From: Dorea sp.
GTDB taxonomy: Bacteria > Bacillota_A > Clostridia > Lachnospirales > Lachnospiraceae
DNA: 33,488 bases
Assembly: GCA_016295505.1 (NCBI GenBank)
Contig: JAEDLC010000007.1
Coordinates: 1 to 33,488, forward strand
Reading direction: 5' to 3'
Made by a program: the position numbers and the translations under genes. The notes beneath the pieces were generated by a model that saw nothing but the letters and a program-made list of their open reading frames with translations, was not told the DNA's origin and searched no databases. Of this stretch, positions 16,166 through 23,171 are shown one piece after another; positions within the stretch are counted from its first letter, which is position 1, and the number at the start of each line of letters is the position of its first letter.

Positions 16166-17077
16166 ATGGAACTGGCTTCAATTACATTGTACAAAACACT
16201 GGTAATGGTAATCCTTGCACTTGCAGGAGTCATGAGTTACAAAACAGGGATTGTGGATGAGGAAATCAATAAGAAACTGTCGGATCTGGTATTGACATTG
16301 TTTACACCGATTCTGCTATTTACTTCATTTCAAAAGGAGTTTACCCCCAGCCTGCTTTCGGGATTGGGAGTGTCGGTCGTATTGTCAGTTTTATCATTTA
16401 TGGTGATATGGTGTATCTGTAAGATTGTGGTGCGGAAACAGAATCAGGATTATGCAGCAGTTGAGCATGTGGCGATCATGTATTCGAACTGCGGATTTAT
16501 TGGAATCCCGATGGCACAGGGAATATTTGGAGCAGATGGTGTGTTTTATATGACGGCATATGTTGCCCTGGCCAATTTTCTGTTATGGTCGCATGGAATT
16601 ATCGTGATGTCCGGAAAAATGGATGTCAAATCTTTAAAAAAGGTATTTACATCACCAACAATCATTGCCATTATTTTCGGTGTATTATGTTTTTTTCTGC
16701 AGATCCGGATGCCTGCGATTATTGAAGAACCATTGGAAATGATTGCAAATATGAATACACCGATGGCCATGATGGTGGCGGGTATTAATATTGCACAGGC
16801 AGATCTGAAACATACATTTAAAAAGGCCAGATTGTACTGGCTGAGCTTTGTAAAGCTGATTGTTATGCCAATGGTGCTGATCGGGTTGTTTTACTTTTTA
16901 CCGGTAGACAATGTCATTAAAACGGTAATGATATTGGCTTCTTCCTGTCCGGTAGGGGTAACGGGAAGTTTATTTGCACTCAGATACGGGAAGGATGCAG
17001 TCTATGCGTCTGAACTTTTTGCGATGTCGACGCTGCTTTCTATCATTACTGTACCATTTATGATGTTGTTTTGTTGA
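16166..17077 (+). CDS. AEC (auxin efflux carrier) family transporter
   Basis: A 303-residue membrane protein with about ten hydrophobic helices and the AEC-family pattern: LSDLVLTLFTPILLF near residue 37, and the NCGFIGIPMAQGIFG segment near 110-124. Bacterial members carry carboxylates such as malate or other organic anions. AAAAGGAGAACAAC precedes the ATG. It lies after the metNIQ terminator and 17 bp before the first URO-D methyltransferase gene, so those two probably form one transcript. This suggests uptake of a substrate or export of a product of the methyltransferase. Cargo unknown. Confidence 0.88.
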   Translation: MELASITLYKTLVMVILALAGVMSYKTGIVDEEINKKLSDLVLTLFTPILLFTSFQKEFTPSLLSGLGVSVVLSVLSFMVIWCICKIVVRKQNQDYAAVEHVAIMYSNCGFIGIPMAQGIFGADGVFYMTAYVALANFLLWSHGIIVMSGKMDVKSLKKVFTSPTIIAIIFGVLCFFLQIRMPAIIEEPLEMIANMNTPMAMMVAGINIAQADLKHTFKKARLYWLSFVKLIVMPMVLIGLFYFLPVDNVIKTVMILASSCPVGVTGSLFALRYGKDAVYASELFAMSTLLSIITVPFMMLFC

Positions 17078-17094
17078 GTTTAGGGGGAATAAAG

Positions 17095-18174
17095 ATGGAA
17101 TTGATCAAACCGGAAATGACGCCGAAAGAAAGAGTGACGGCATATGCCAGAGGGGAAGAAGTTGACAGGATTCCGACTTCTCTGAGTGCCGGAGAAACAG
17201 CTCCTCCATTGTATGGAATCAATATCTGTGATTACTATTTTTCGGCTGATGCAATGGTTGAAGTGGAGACAAGGCTTGCAGAAGATTTCCATGCGGATAA
17301 CATGGGAGTGGGATTGGGGCTTAGAACGCTGGTAGAAGCGCTTGGAACAAAACTGGAGTATCCAAAGAAGAATGTGTCCTATATTGCAGAGCCGGCTTTG
17401 ACCTCTTTTGCGGATATTGATAATATGGAACTTGTGAATATAGAAAAAGACGGAAGATTTCCAATTATTGTGGAATCATTTGAACGGCTTCAGGAACGAT
17501 TTGGAGAAGAAAGAATTCTTGGAAGTGGTCTTGCGGGTCCACTGACAACGGCCGCCAGTCTGATCGGAACGGAAAAATTTTTAAAAGCAACCGTGAAAAA
17601 TAAAGAAGGAGCTCATCGTCTGCTTCAGTTCAGTACGGATTGTATTGTAAAATGTTGTAAAGACATGAATCAGAAGCTGGGAATAAAATTCATGCTGTCA
17701 GAGCCGATGGCATCCAGGAATCTTCTGAGCAAGAAGCAGTTTCAGGAGTTTTTCCTGCCTTATCTGAAACAGGCTGTACAGAGAATGAATGAATTTCAGC
17801 AGGGAACATCCATTCATATCTGTGGCAATACCAAAGATCGCTGGCAGGAGGTGGTTGATGCCGGAGTCAGTGGTTTCTGGGTGGATAATTGTGAAAGCCT
17901 GCAGGAGTTAAAAGATGCGCATGGAGATAAGATTGCGATCAGTGGCAATCTGTCACCGGTAGATGTGCTGAAAGATGGAACGATCGAAGATATTGAAGAA
18001 CATGTAAAACGGTGTATTGCGCAAGCCGGAGATAATCCATGCGGATATAATCTCTGCCCGGGATGTACGACACCGGTGGGAACTTCCAAAGAGCATATGA
18101 TCGCATTTATGAATGCGGCGGCAGTTTACGGTAAAGGGGCCAGAAAAGGATACATGCCAAAAGGAATGCTATAG
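17095..18174 (+). CDS. URO-D family corrinoid methyltransferase, first copy
   Basis: A 359-residue member of the uroporphyrinogen decarboxylase superfamily, in the branch that moves methyl groups to or from corrinoid proteins (MtaA/MtbA/MtvB-like). It opens MTPKERVTAYARGEEVDRIP. The zinc-ligand pattern is His241-x-Cys243 (SIHICGNTKD) plus Cys324 in the C-terminal CPGCTTPVG loop, with a further Cys321. It is not a haem enzyme, since no haem genes are near. The start at 17095 follows AGGGGGAATAAAG. It shares the frame LSKKQF and HICG-TK motifs with the proteins at 18490 and 24826. It pairs with the AEC transporter upstream of the riboswitch, outside the main operon. Substrate unknown. Confidence 0.85.
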   Translation: MELIKPEMTPKERVTAYARGEEVDRIPTSLSAGETAPPLYGINICDYYFSADAMVEVETRLAEDFHADNMGVGLGLRTLVEALGTKLEYPKKNVSYIAEPALTSFADIDNMELVNIEKDGRFPIIVESFERLQERFGEERILGSGLAGPLTTAASLIGTEKFLKATVKNKEGAHRLLQFSTDCIVKCCKDMNQKLGIKFMLSEPMASRNLLSKKQFQEFFLPYLKQAVQRMNEFQQGTSIHICGNTKDRWQEVVDAGVSGFWVDNCESLQELKDAHGDKIAISGNLSPVDVLKDGTIEDIEEHVKRCIAQAGDNPCGYNLCPGCTTPVGTSKEHMIAFMNAAAVYGKGARKGYMPKGML

Positions 18175-18206
18175 ATGAAAGCTATAATCATATATGAATT
18201 ACTAAT

Positions 18207-18235
18207 TAGTGATGGGTGTTTTCCTATGCTATTAT
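18207..18235 (+). promoter_or_regulatory. Promoter of the corrinoid methyltransferase operon
   Basis: TAGTGA (18207-18212), a 17-bp spacer and TATTAT (18230-18235) with an extended -10 TGC. Predicted start near 18243, a few bases before the riboswitch P1 stem. The -35 box is weak. Confidence 0.55.
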
Positions 18236-18248
18236 ATACATAGTAATC

Positions 18249-18399
18249 TATATAGTGATGCACGTGCATTGAAAAGGGAATCCGGTGAGAATCCGGGACA
18301 GCCCGCTCTACTGTGAAACGGACGATAATCCCAGTTGCCACCGGTATACAGGGAAGGCGGGATTAGAGAGAGAAGTTAAGTCAGGAGACCTGCTATATA
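18249..18399 (+). ncRNA. Cobalamin (B12) riboswitch
   Basis: P1 can form from TATATAG (18249-18255) and CTATATA (18393-18399). Inside are the conserved elements in order: AAAAGGGAA, CCGGTGAGAATCCGGGACAG, a C-rich stretch with CTACTGTGA, TTGCCACCGG, GGAAGGCGGG and the B12 box AAGTCAGGAGACCTGC (about 18377-18392). It binds adenosyl-, methyl- or other cobalamin in the mRNA leader. It is followed by a terminator hairpin and then the first gene of the methyltransferase operon. Confidence 0.93.
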
Positions 18400-18407
18400 T
18401 GAACGGA

Positions 18408-18425
18408 CTTTTCGGTGGGGAAAAG
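18408..18425 (+). promoter_or_regulatory. Possible antiterminator stem
   Basis: CTTTTC (18408-18413) can pair with GAAAAG (18420-18425). The second strand is also the left arm of the following terminator, so the two structures exclude each other. Whether ligand binding favours one cannot be read by eye. Confidence 0.35.
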
Positions 18426-18446
18426 GCAGCAATTACGCTGCTTTTT
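18420..18446 (+). terminator. Riboswitch-controlled intrinsic terminator
   Basis: AAAAGGCAGC (18421-18430) pairs with GCTGCTTTTT (18437-18446) with one G-U pair around AATTAC, ending in a T run, 20 bp after the B12 riboswitch. Confidence 0.8.
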
Positions 18447-18489
18447 CTGTGCCGATTTTTATTATTTATACGAAAGAGGTGGAAAGACT

Positions 18490-19611
18490 ATGACTTATGA
18501 GGAACTCCTTCGGGAAATGAAAGAGCAAAAGGATGAAATGACAGTCATGGAGCGTATGATCGGGTACGCCAAGGGAGAGGAAGTGGATCATATACCGTAT
18601 CGTCTGGTGGGATCGGATACCACTGCGGATCTTTACGGATATACGCTTCAGCAGTACCGGGACTCACTGGAGATTCGTTTTGATATCATGGAGAAGATGC
18701 ACGAGGAATTCGGAAATGCAGCAATCGGGATTGGTGTGGGACTTCAGTCGATCGGAGAGGCTGTGGGATCCAAAATGCGCTATCCGGAAAATGGTCTGGG
18801 ATTTGTGTCTGAGCATGTATTGAAGGATTATGCACAGTTAGATGACATGGAGGTGATCGATCCTCATAAGTGTCCGAATCTGGAAGCAATTATCGATACT
18901 TTCCGGAAGTCAAAGGAAAGATTTCCCGGATGGGGTGCGGGAAATGGAGTTGCAGGGCCGATGACGACTGCAACGTCTATCAGGAGACTGGATGAGATCC
19001 TGCGGGATACGGTAAAGCATAAGGAGGAACTGCACAGGCTGCTGGATTATTGTGTACAGTGTAACTTAAGCTGGATCCGTACGGTGACAGAGGAATTCGG
19101 TCCGCTTCCTGTCAATATCGCAGAACCATCCGCTTCTCTCAGTGTACTGAGTAAAAAGCAGTTTCTGGAATTTGAAAAACCACATCTGCAGGATCTGGTA
19201 AATGGAATTAAGGAAATTACGGGAAGGATGCCGACGACTCATATCTGTGGGAAGACGAAAGGAATCTGGGAAGATCTGATCGAGATGGGATTCACGATGC
19301 TGAGTGTGGATAACAGTGAGGATCTGGAAGAAGTAAAACGCTGTGTTGGAAACAGGATGAGTATATCCGGTAATGTTCCGCCGGTTGAAGTGTTAAAATA
19401 TGGTTCTATTGACGATGTGATAGAGTCAGTAATCACCTGCCTGAAGAAAGGCAGTGACAGTCCGATGGGATATTCACTGGCAGCAGGCTGTCAGGTCCCG
19501 CCGGGAGTTCCGAGAGAGAACTTGTATGCATTTATCTATGCTGCCAGAAAGTATGGCAGAGGAGCCAGAAAAGGATGCCTGCCGAAGGGACTGAAAGAAG
19601 CAGGAATCTAG
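18490..19611 (+). CDS. URO-D family corrinoid methyltransferase, second copy
   Basis: A 373-residue protein, first gene under the B12 riboswitch. The fold is URO-D type with zinc ligands His251-x-Cys253 (TTHICGKTKG) and Cys334 (AAGCQVPPG). The N-terminus has an extra short helix (EELLREMKEQKDEMTVMERM) shared with the protein at 24826 (about 18 residues longer than the copy at 17095). GVGLQSIGEAVGSK and SISGNVPPVEVLK are shared blocks. The start at 18490 follows GAAAGAGGTGGAAAGACT; longer readings begin inside the terminator hairpin and are rejected. It probably demethylates a methylated substrate onto the corrinoid protein at 21492 (MT1 role), which is inference from context. Confidence 0.87.
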   Translation: MTYEELLREMKEQKDEMTVMERMIGYAKGEEVDHIPYRLVGSDTTADLYGYTLQQYRDSLEIRFDIMEKMHEEFGNAAIGIGVGLQSIGEAVGSKMRYPENGLGFVSEHVLKDYAQLDDMEVIDPHKCPNLEAIIDTFRKSKERFPGWGAGNGVAGPMTTATSIRRLDEILRDTVKHKEELHRLLDYCVQCNLSWIRTVTEEFGPLPVNIAEPSASLSVLSKKQFLEFEKPHLQDLVNGIKEITGRMPTTHICGKTKGIWEDLIEMGFTMLSVDNSEDLEEVKRCVGNRMSISGNVPPVEVLKYGSIDDVIESVITCLKKGSDSPMGYSLAAGCQVPPGVPRENLYAFIYAARKYGRGARKGCLPKGLKEAGI

Positions 19612-19660
19612 ATCAGGTATGCAATGCCGTAATGAGAAGGATAAAAAGGATGGAAATGGA

Positions 19661-20581
19661 ATGGAGATACAGATCGTGTCCGGATTCCTTGGAGCCGGAA
19701 AGACTACATTTATAAATCAATATCTACCGCTTCTCGAAGGGAGAACCGTCGTGATCGAGAATGAGTTTGGAGATATCGGGCTGGACGGGGGAATGATGCC
19801 GGAAGATGTTCCGGTAAAGGAGCTGTACTCCGGATGTATCTGCTGCAGTCTGGCGATCGATTTCCGAAAGGGAATCCGGGAGATTGCGGAAACGTTTCGG
19901 CCGGACCGGATTGTGATTGAGCCGTCGGGAGTAGGACGGCTGTCAGATATCGTAAATGCATGTATGCAGGCAAAGGAAAAAGATGGAGTGGATCTTACGA
20001 TTACGAAGCTGATTACGGTAGTTGATCTGGCAGGATTGGAAGAATATGCAGATGGGTTTGGTGCATTTTATCAGGATCAGATTAGGAATGCGGGACTTTT
20101 GCTGCTGAGTCATCTGGAGACTGTTTCCGTGAAAGAGAAGAAATGTCTGATTGAAAGGATTCGGCAGATGAATCCAAAGGCAATCATATATGGAGAAGAC
20201 TGGAGGGTGATGTATTCCGATGCTCTGCTGGAGCTTGTTGAGATGACGGGAGATCATGAGAGGAACAGAAAAGTGGGCATGATTCTTCCAAGGTCTGAAA
20301 AACAGGTGTTTTCCAGCATATCTATACAGGGTATCAGGGCAATGTCCGAATCAGATCTTATGAGGATCTTGCGGGAATTAAAGGCAGAACGTTATGGACA
20401 GGTGATACGGGCAAAAGGAATCATTGAAGACACAGACGGAAGAAGGATGCATTTTGATTATACACCGTCAGCGGTATCGATGAAGGAGATGGATACTGCG
20501 GCCGGAGATAAGAAGGACACAGTTGCCGTCGTGATTGGATGTGAATTGAAAGAACAGGCAATCCGAACGTTATTTTTATAA
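19661..20581 (+). CDS. COG0523/CobW family GTPase, putative metallochaperone
   Basis: A 306-residue P-loop GTPase. Walker A GAGKTT is at 11-16 and the metal-binding CxCC motif is at 59-62 (SGCICCSL), the hallmark of COG0523. The position usually holding the NKxD base-recognition motif reads LLSHLE, so guanine specificity may be altered. COG0523 members deliver zinc, cobalt or other metals to client enzymes. Here the zinc-dependent URO-D methyltransferases on both sides, or corrinoid handling, are plausible clients. I start at 19661 (MEIQIVSGFLGAGK), where the fold begins, with AAAAAGGATGG upstream; an earlier in-frame ATG at 19619 would add 14 charged residues. Second gene of the riboswitch operon. 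Confidence 0.88.
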   Translation: MEIQIVSGFLGAGKTTFINQYLPLLEGRTVVIENEFGDIGLDGGMMPEDVPVKELYSGCICCSLAIDFRKGIREIAETFRPDRIVIEPSGVGRLSDIVNACMQAKEKDGVDLTITKLITVVDLAGLEEYADGFGAFYQDQIRNAGLLLLSHLETVSVKEKKCLIERIRQMNPKAIIYGEDWRVMYSDALLELVEMTGDHERNRKVGMILPRSEKQVFSSISIQGIRAMSESDLMRILRELKAERYGQVIRAKGIIEDTDGRRMHFDYTPSAVSMKEMDTAAGDKKDTVAVVIGCELKEQAIRTLFL

Positions 20582-20603
20582 AAAAGGAGGTTGAGAGAAG
20601 AGA

Positions 20604-21473
20604 ATGGGAGAAATCAAAGATTTTTATTGTACCTATGGCAATTCCGTCGGAATCAGTGAAGAGGTGACGAAAGGGTTGGAACTAACATTCCCGGAGGCAT
20701 ATCTGCACTGTGATTCCATGGTGAGACTTTCAAAGGCTTTGAAGGAGCATGACGGTGCATCGTTTTGTGAATTGCCGTTCTGCCATACGGTTGAGGCGGA
20801 AGCTATGGGAGGAATCATCAATTATGGAAATGCGGTGACCGGTCCACGGGCAAAAGAATATATCTGCACTTCCGTGGAAGAGCTTCTGGAACTTCCGGAG
20901 ATGGACTTTTCAAAGGGAAGGATTCACGAGGTACTGCTGGCATGTAAGGAACTGAGAAATCAGGGAGAGCATGTGGTTCTTCAGGTGTCAGGTCCGTTTA
21001 CGATCCTGAATGTGTTGATTGATGCAAAATATGTATTTAAGGGATGGCGCAAAAAACCGGAAGTTATGAAGGAAGTTTTCTGGAAACTGGGAGATCAGAT
21101 CTTAAGATTCATGGAAGAAGCAAAGAAGTATGATGTGGATCTGATCAGTTATGCAGATTCTTCCGGCGGCGTAAGTATTCTGGGACCGAAGATGGCAGAA
21201 CAGGTGGTCAGTGAGTTTACGTATGAATTTCTGAAGAAGGTGGAAATACTTGCTGATGATAAGACATTGATGTTATTATGTCCTAAGACAACATTTGCGC
21301 TTCTGGGAACGGAAAAGGCGGAACTTAAGGACAGAAAGCTTTCCGGACCGATGAGCTATGGAGAAGGCTGTATCGAGATGATCGGAAAGGCAAAGTTTGC
21401 GGGCCAGATGTGTATCAAAAATGTAGGATATCAATTAGAAAACGGTCTTTTTAAAGAAGTGATATTAAAATAA
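20604..21473 (+). CDS. Divergent, short URO-D family protein lacking the zinc His
   Basis: A 289-residue URO-D superfamily protein, about 50-85 residues shorter than its neighbours and missing the usual N-terminal substrate-pocket segment. Its PFCHTVEAEAMGG block (residues 58-70) aligns with PFCMTVEAEEMGA in the protein at 22152, and ADSSGGVSILGPK with SDPSGTGEILGPK. At the position of the HxC zinc pair it reads LLLCP (Cys226), with Leu for His, and the C-terminal Cys loop is changed (Cys256 and Cys270 remain). It may have lost methyltransfer chemistry and act as a partner, or use other ligands. AAGGAGGTTGAGAGAAGAGA precedes the start. Third gene of the operon, 18 bp before the corrinoid protein. 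Confidence 0.8.
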   Translation: MGEIKDFYCTYGNSVGISEEVTKGLELTFPEAYLHCDSMVRLSKALKEHDGASFCELPFCHTVEAEAMGGIINYGNAVTGPRAKEYICTSVEELLELPEMDFSKGRIHEVLLACKELRNQGEHVVLQVSGPFTILNVLIDAKYVFKGWRKKPEVMKEVFWKLGDQILRFMEEAKKYDVDLISYADSSGGVSILGPKMAEQVVSEFTYEFLKKVEILADDKTLMLLCPKTTFALLGTEKAELKDRKLSGPMSYGEGCIEMIGKAKFAGQMCIKNVGYQLENGLFKEVILK

Positions 21474-21491
21474 AGAGTGGGAGGCAGGAAC

Positions 21492-22142
21492 ATGAGCTCA
21501 AAAGAGGAATTATTAAAGAAATTATCAGACGGCGTTGTGGAGATGGAAGAAGATGATGTGGCAGAAGCTGCACAGGAATATCTGGATGCAGGTTATCCTG
21601 CATTTGACGGCATTATGGAGGGTCTGGTAGACGGTATGAACCGCGCCAGTCAGCTGTATGAGGAAGAAGAATATTTTGTAACGGATGTTCTTCTCTGCTC
21701 TGATGCGATGTATGCAGGACTTGACATTCTGCGTCCTTATCTTCCGGAGGTGGCAAACGATGATAAGATCACGGGAGTGATCGGAGTTGTGGAAGGAGAT
21801 ACACACGATATTGGTAAGAATCTGGTCAAGATCATGCTGGAAACAGCAGGATTCAATATGATCGATCTTGGAAGAGATGTGCCTCTTCAGCAGTTTGTAG
21901 ATACAGCAAAAGAACAGAATGCTGACTTTGTGTGTATGTCAACTCTGATGACGACCACAATGGGAGGTATGGAGACGGTCATTCATCTTCTTGAAGAAGC
22001 GGGTATTCGCAACAAAGTAAAGGTTATGATCGGCGGAGGCCCGATCTCTCAGAAGTTTGCGGACAAGATCGGTGCGGACGGATATTCACAGAATGCTGTT
22101 GAAGCTGTAAAACTTGCGAAAAGATTATTAAATATTGCATAG
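21492..22142 (+). CDS. Corrinoid (B12-binding) methyl carrier protein
   Basis: A 216-residue protein of the MtaC/MtbC/MttC/MtvC type. The N-terminal helical cap (about residues 5-88) protects the methyl-corrinoid. The Rossmann domain carries the base-off/His-on signature Asp103-x-His105-x-x-Gly108 (GDTHDIGKN), with His105 as the lower cobalt ligand, plus STLMTTTMGGM and IGGGPIS contacting the nucleotide tail. It shuttles a methyl group between a substrate methyltransferase and an acceptor methyltransferase in the cytoplasm. I start at 21492 after GGGAGGCAGGAAC. It is the only corrinoid carrier in the window and is surrounded by five URO-D proteins, so it is probably shared. Confidence 0.94.
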   Translation: MSSKEELLKKLSDGVVEMEEDDVAEAAQEYLDAGYPAFDGIMEGLVDGMNRASQLYEEEEYFVTDVLLCSDAMYAGLDILRPYLPEVANDDKITGVIGVVEGDTHDIGKNLVKIMLETAGFNMIDLGRDVPLQQFVDTAKEQNADFVCMSTLMTTTMGGMETVIHLLEEAGIRNKVKVMIGGGPISQKFADKIGADGYSQNAVEAVKLAKRLLNIA

Positions 22143-22151
22143 GAGAAGGAC

Positions 22152-23168
22152 ATGTTAACACCAAAAGAGAGACTGAAACTGATCATGGAAGGAAAGAAGG
22201 CAGACCGTCCGGCATGTATTTGTCCGGGAGGCATGATGAATATGGTGACTGCCGAATTGATGGATGAGGTACAGGTCTATCTTCCGGAGGCGCATACCGA
22301 TGCGCGAAAGATGGCAGATCTCGCGAAAGCGGTATATGAAAAGGGCTGTTTTGAGAATTATGGGGTTCCGTTCTGTATGACGGTAGAGGCAGAAGAAATG
22401 GGAGCCAGGGTTGATATGGGATCAAAGGTATATGAACCGCATGTGATAGAGTATGTGATAGACTCTGTAGGTGAGTTTCATAAGCTGACCCCGGTTGATG
22501 TCACAAAGGGACGTGCGAAAGTTGTGCTGGATGCGATCCGGATATTGAAGGAAGAGACGACAGGCGTGCCGATCGTAGGCAATCTGACCGGACCGATCAG
22601 TACTGCCAGTTCCGTTATGGAACCGGTGATCTTCTATAAGGAGCTTCGTAAAAAGAATAAAGAAGCACATGAATATATGGCATTTATCACCGATCAGCTG
22701 ATCACGTTCGGACGTGCACAGATAGAGGCGGGAGCCGATGTGATCGCAATCTCTGATCCAAGCGGAACCGGAGAGATCCTGGGACCGAAGTTCTTTGAAG
22801 AATTTGCAGTGACTTATATTAACCGACTGCTGGATGCTCTGCAGGCGGAAAAGATGGGAACGATCGTACATATCTGTGGACAGATGCGACCGGTCTATCG
22901 TGAGGTAAACGAACTTCACAGCAATGTACTGAGCTTTGATTCGGTGGTTCCGATGAAAGAGGCAAGAGAGCACTTAAATGACAGAGTGCTGATGGGCAAT
23001 GTCAGTACCTATGCACTGGAATTTGGAGATCCGGCGCGCGTTAAGATGTTAACCAGAAGCTGTCAGAAACATGGTTCTGATATTCTGTCCCCGGCCTGTG
23101 GTCTGGGAATGAAGTCTCCGCTTGTGAATGTGCAGTCTATTCTGGAGTGCCTGAAAGAGGAGGCATAA
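22152..23168 (+). CDS. URO-D family methyltransferase, MtbA/MtaA-like
   Basis: A 338-residue protein opening MLTPKERLKLIMEGKKADRP, close to methylcobamide:coenzyme M methyltransferases (MtaA/MtbA) in length and N-terminus. Zinc ligands are His240-x-Cys242 (IVHICGQM) and Cys316 (SPACGLG). In methanogens this type moves the methyl from corrinoid to coenzyme M. A Firmicute would lack coenzyme M, so the acceptor here, a different thiol or none, is open. It is more similar to the short protein at 20604 than to the other three URO-D proteins. GGAGAAGGAC precedes the start, 9 bp after the corrinoid gene, so it is likely the direct partner. Confidence 0.87.
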   Translation: MLTPKERLKLIMEGKKADRPACICPGGMMNMVTAELMDEVQVYLPEAHTDARKMADLAKAVYEKGCFENYGVPFCMTVEAEEMGARVDMGSKVYEPHVIEYVIDSVGEFHKLTPVDVTKGRAKVVLDAIRILKEETTGVPIVGNLTGPISTASSVMEPVIFYKELRKKNKEAHEYMAFITDQLITFGRAQIEAGADVIAISDPSGTGEILGPKFFEEFAVTYINRLLDALQAEKMGTIVHICGQMRPVYREVNELHSNVLSFDSVVPMKEAREHLNDRVLMGNVSTYALEFGDPARVKMLTRSCQKHGSDILSPACGLGMKSPLVNVQSILECLKEEA

Positions 23169-23171
23169 GGG

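Noticed and set aside
18415..18489. N-terminal extension of the second URO-D protein
   Set aside because: The extra 25 codons translate the terminator hairpin and leader; the ATG at 18490 has a proper ribosome binding site and matches the paralogue at 24826.
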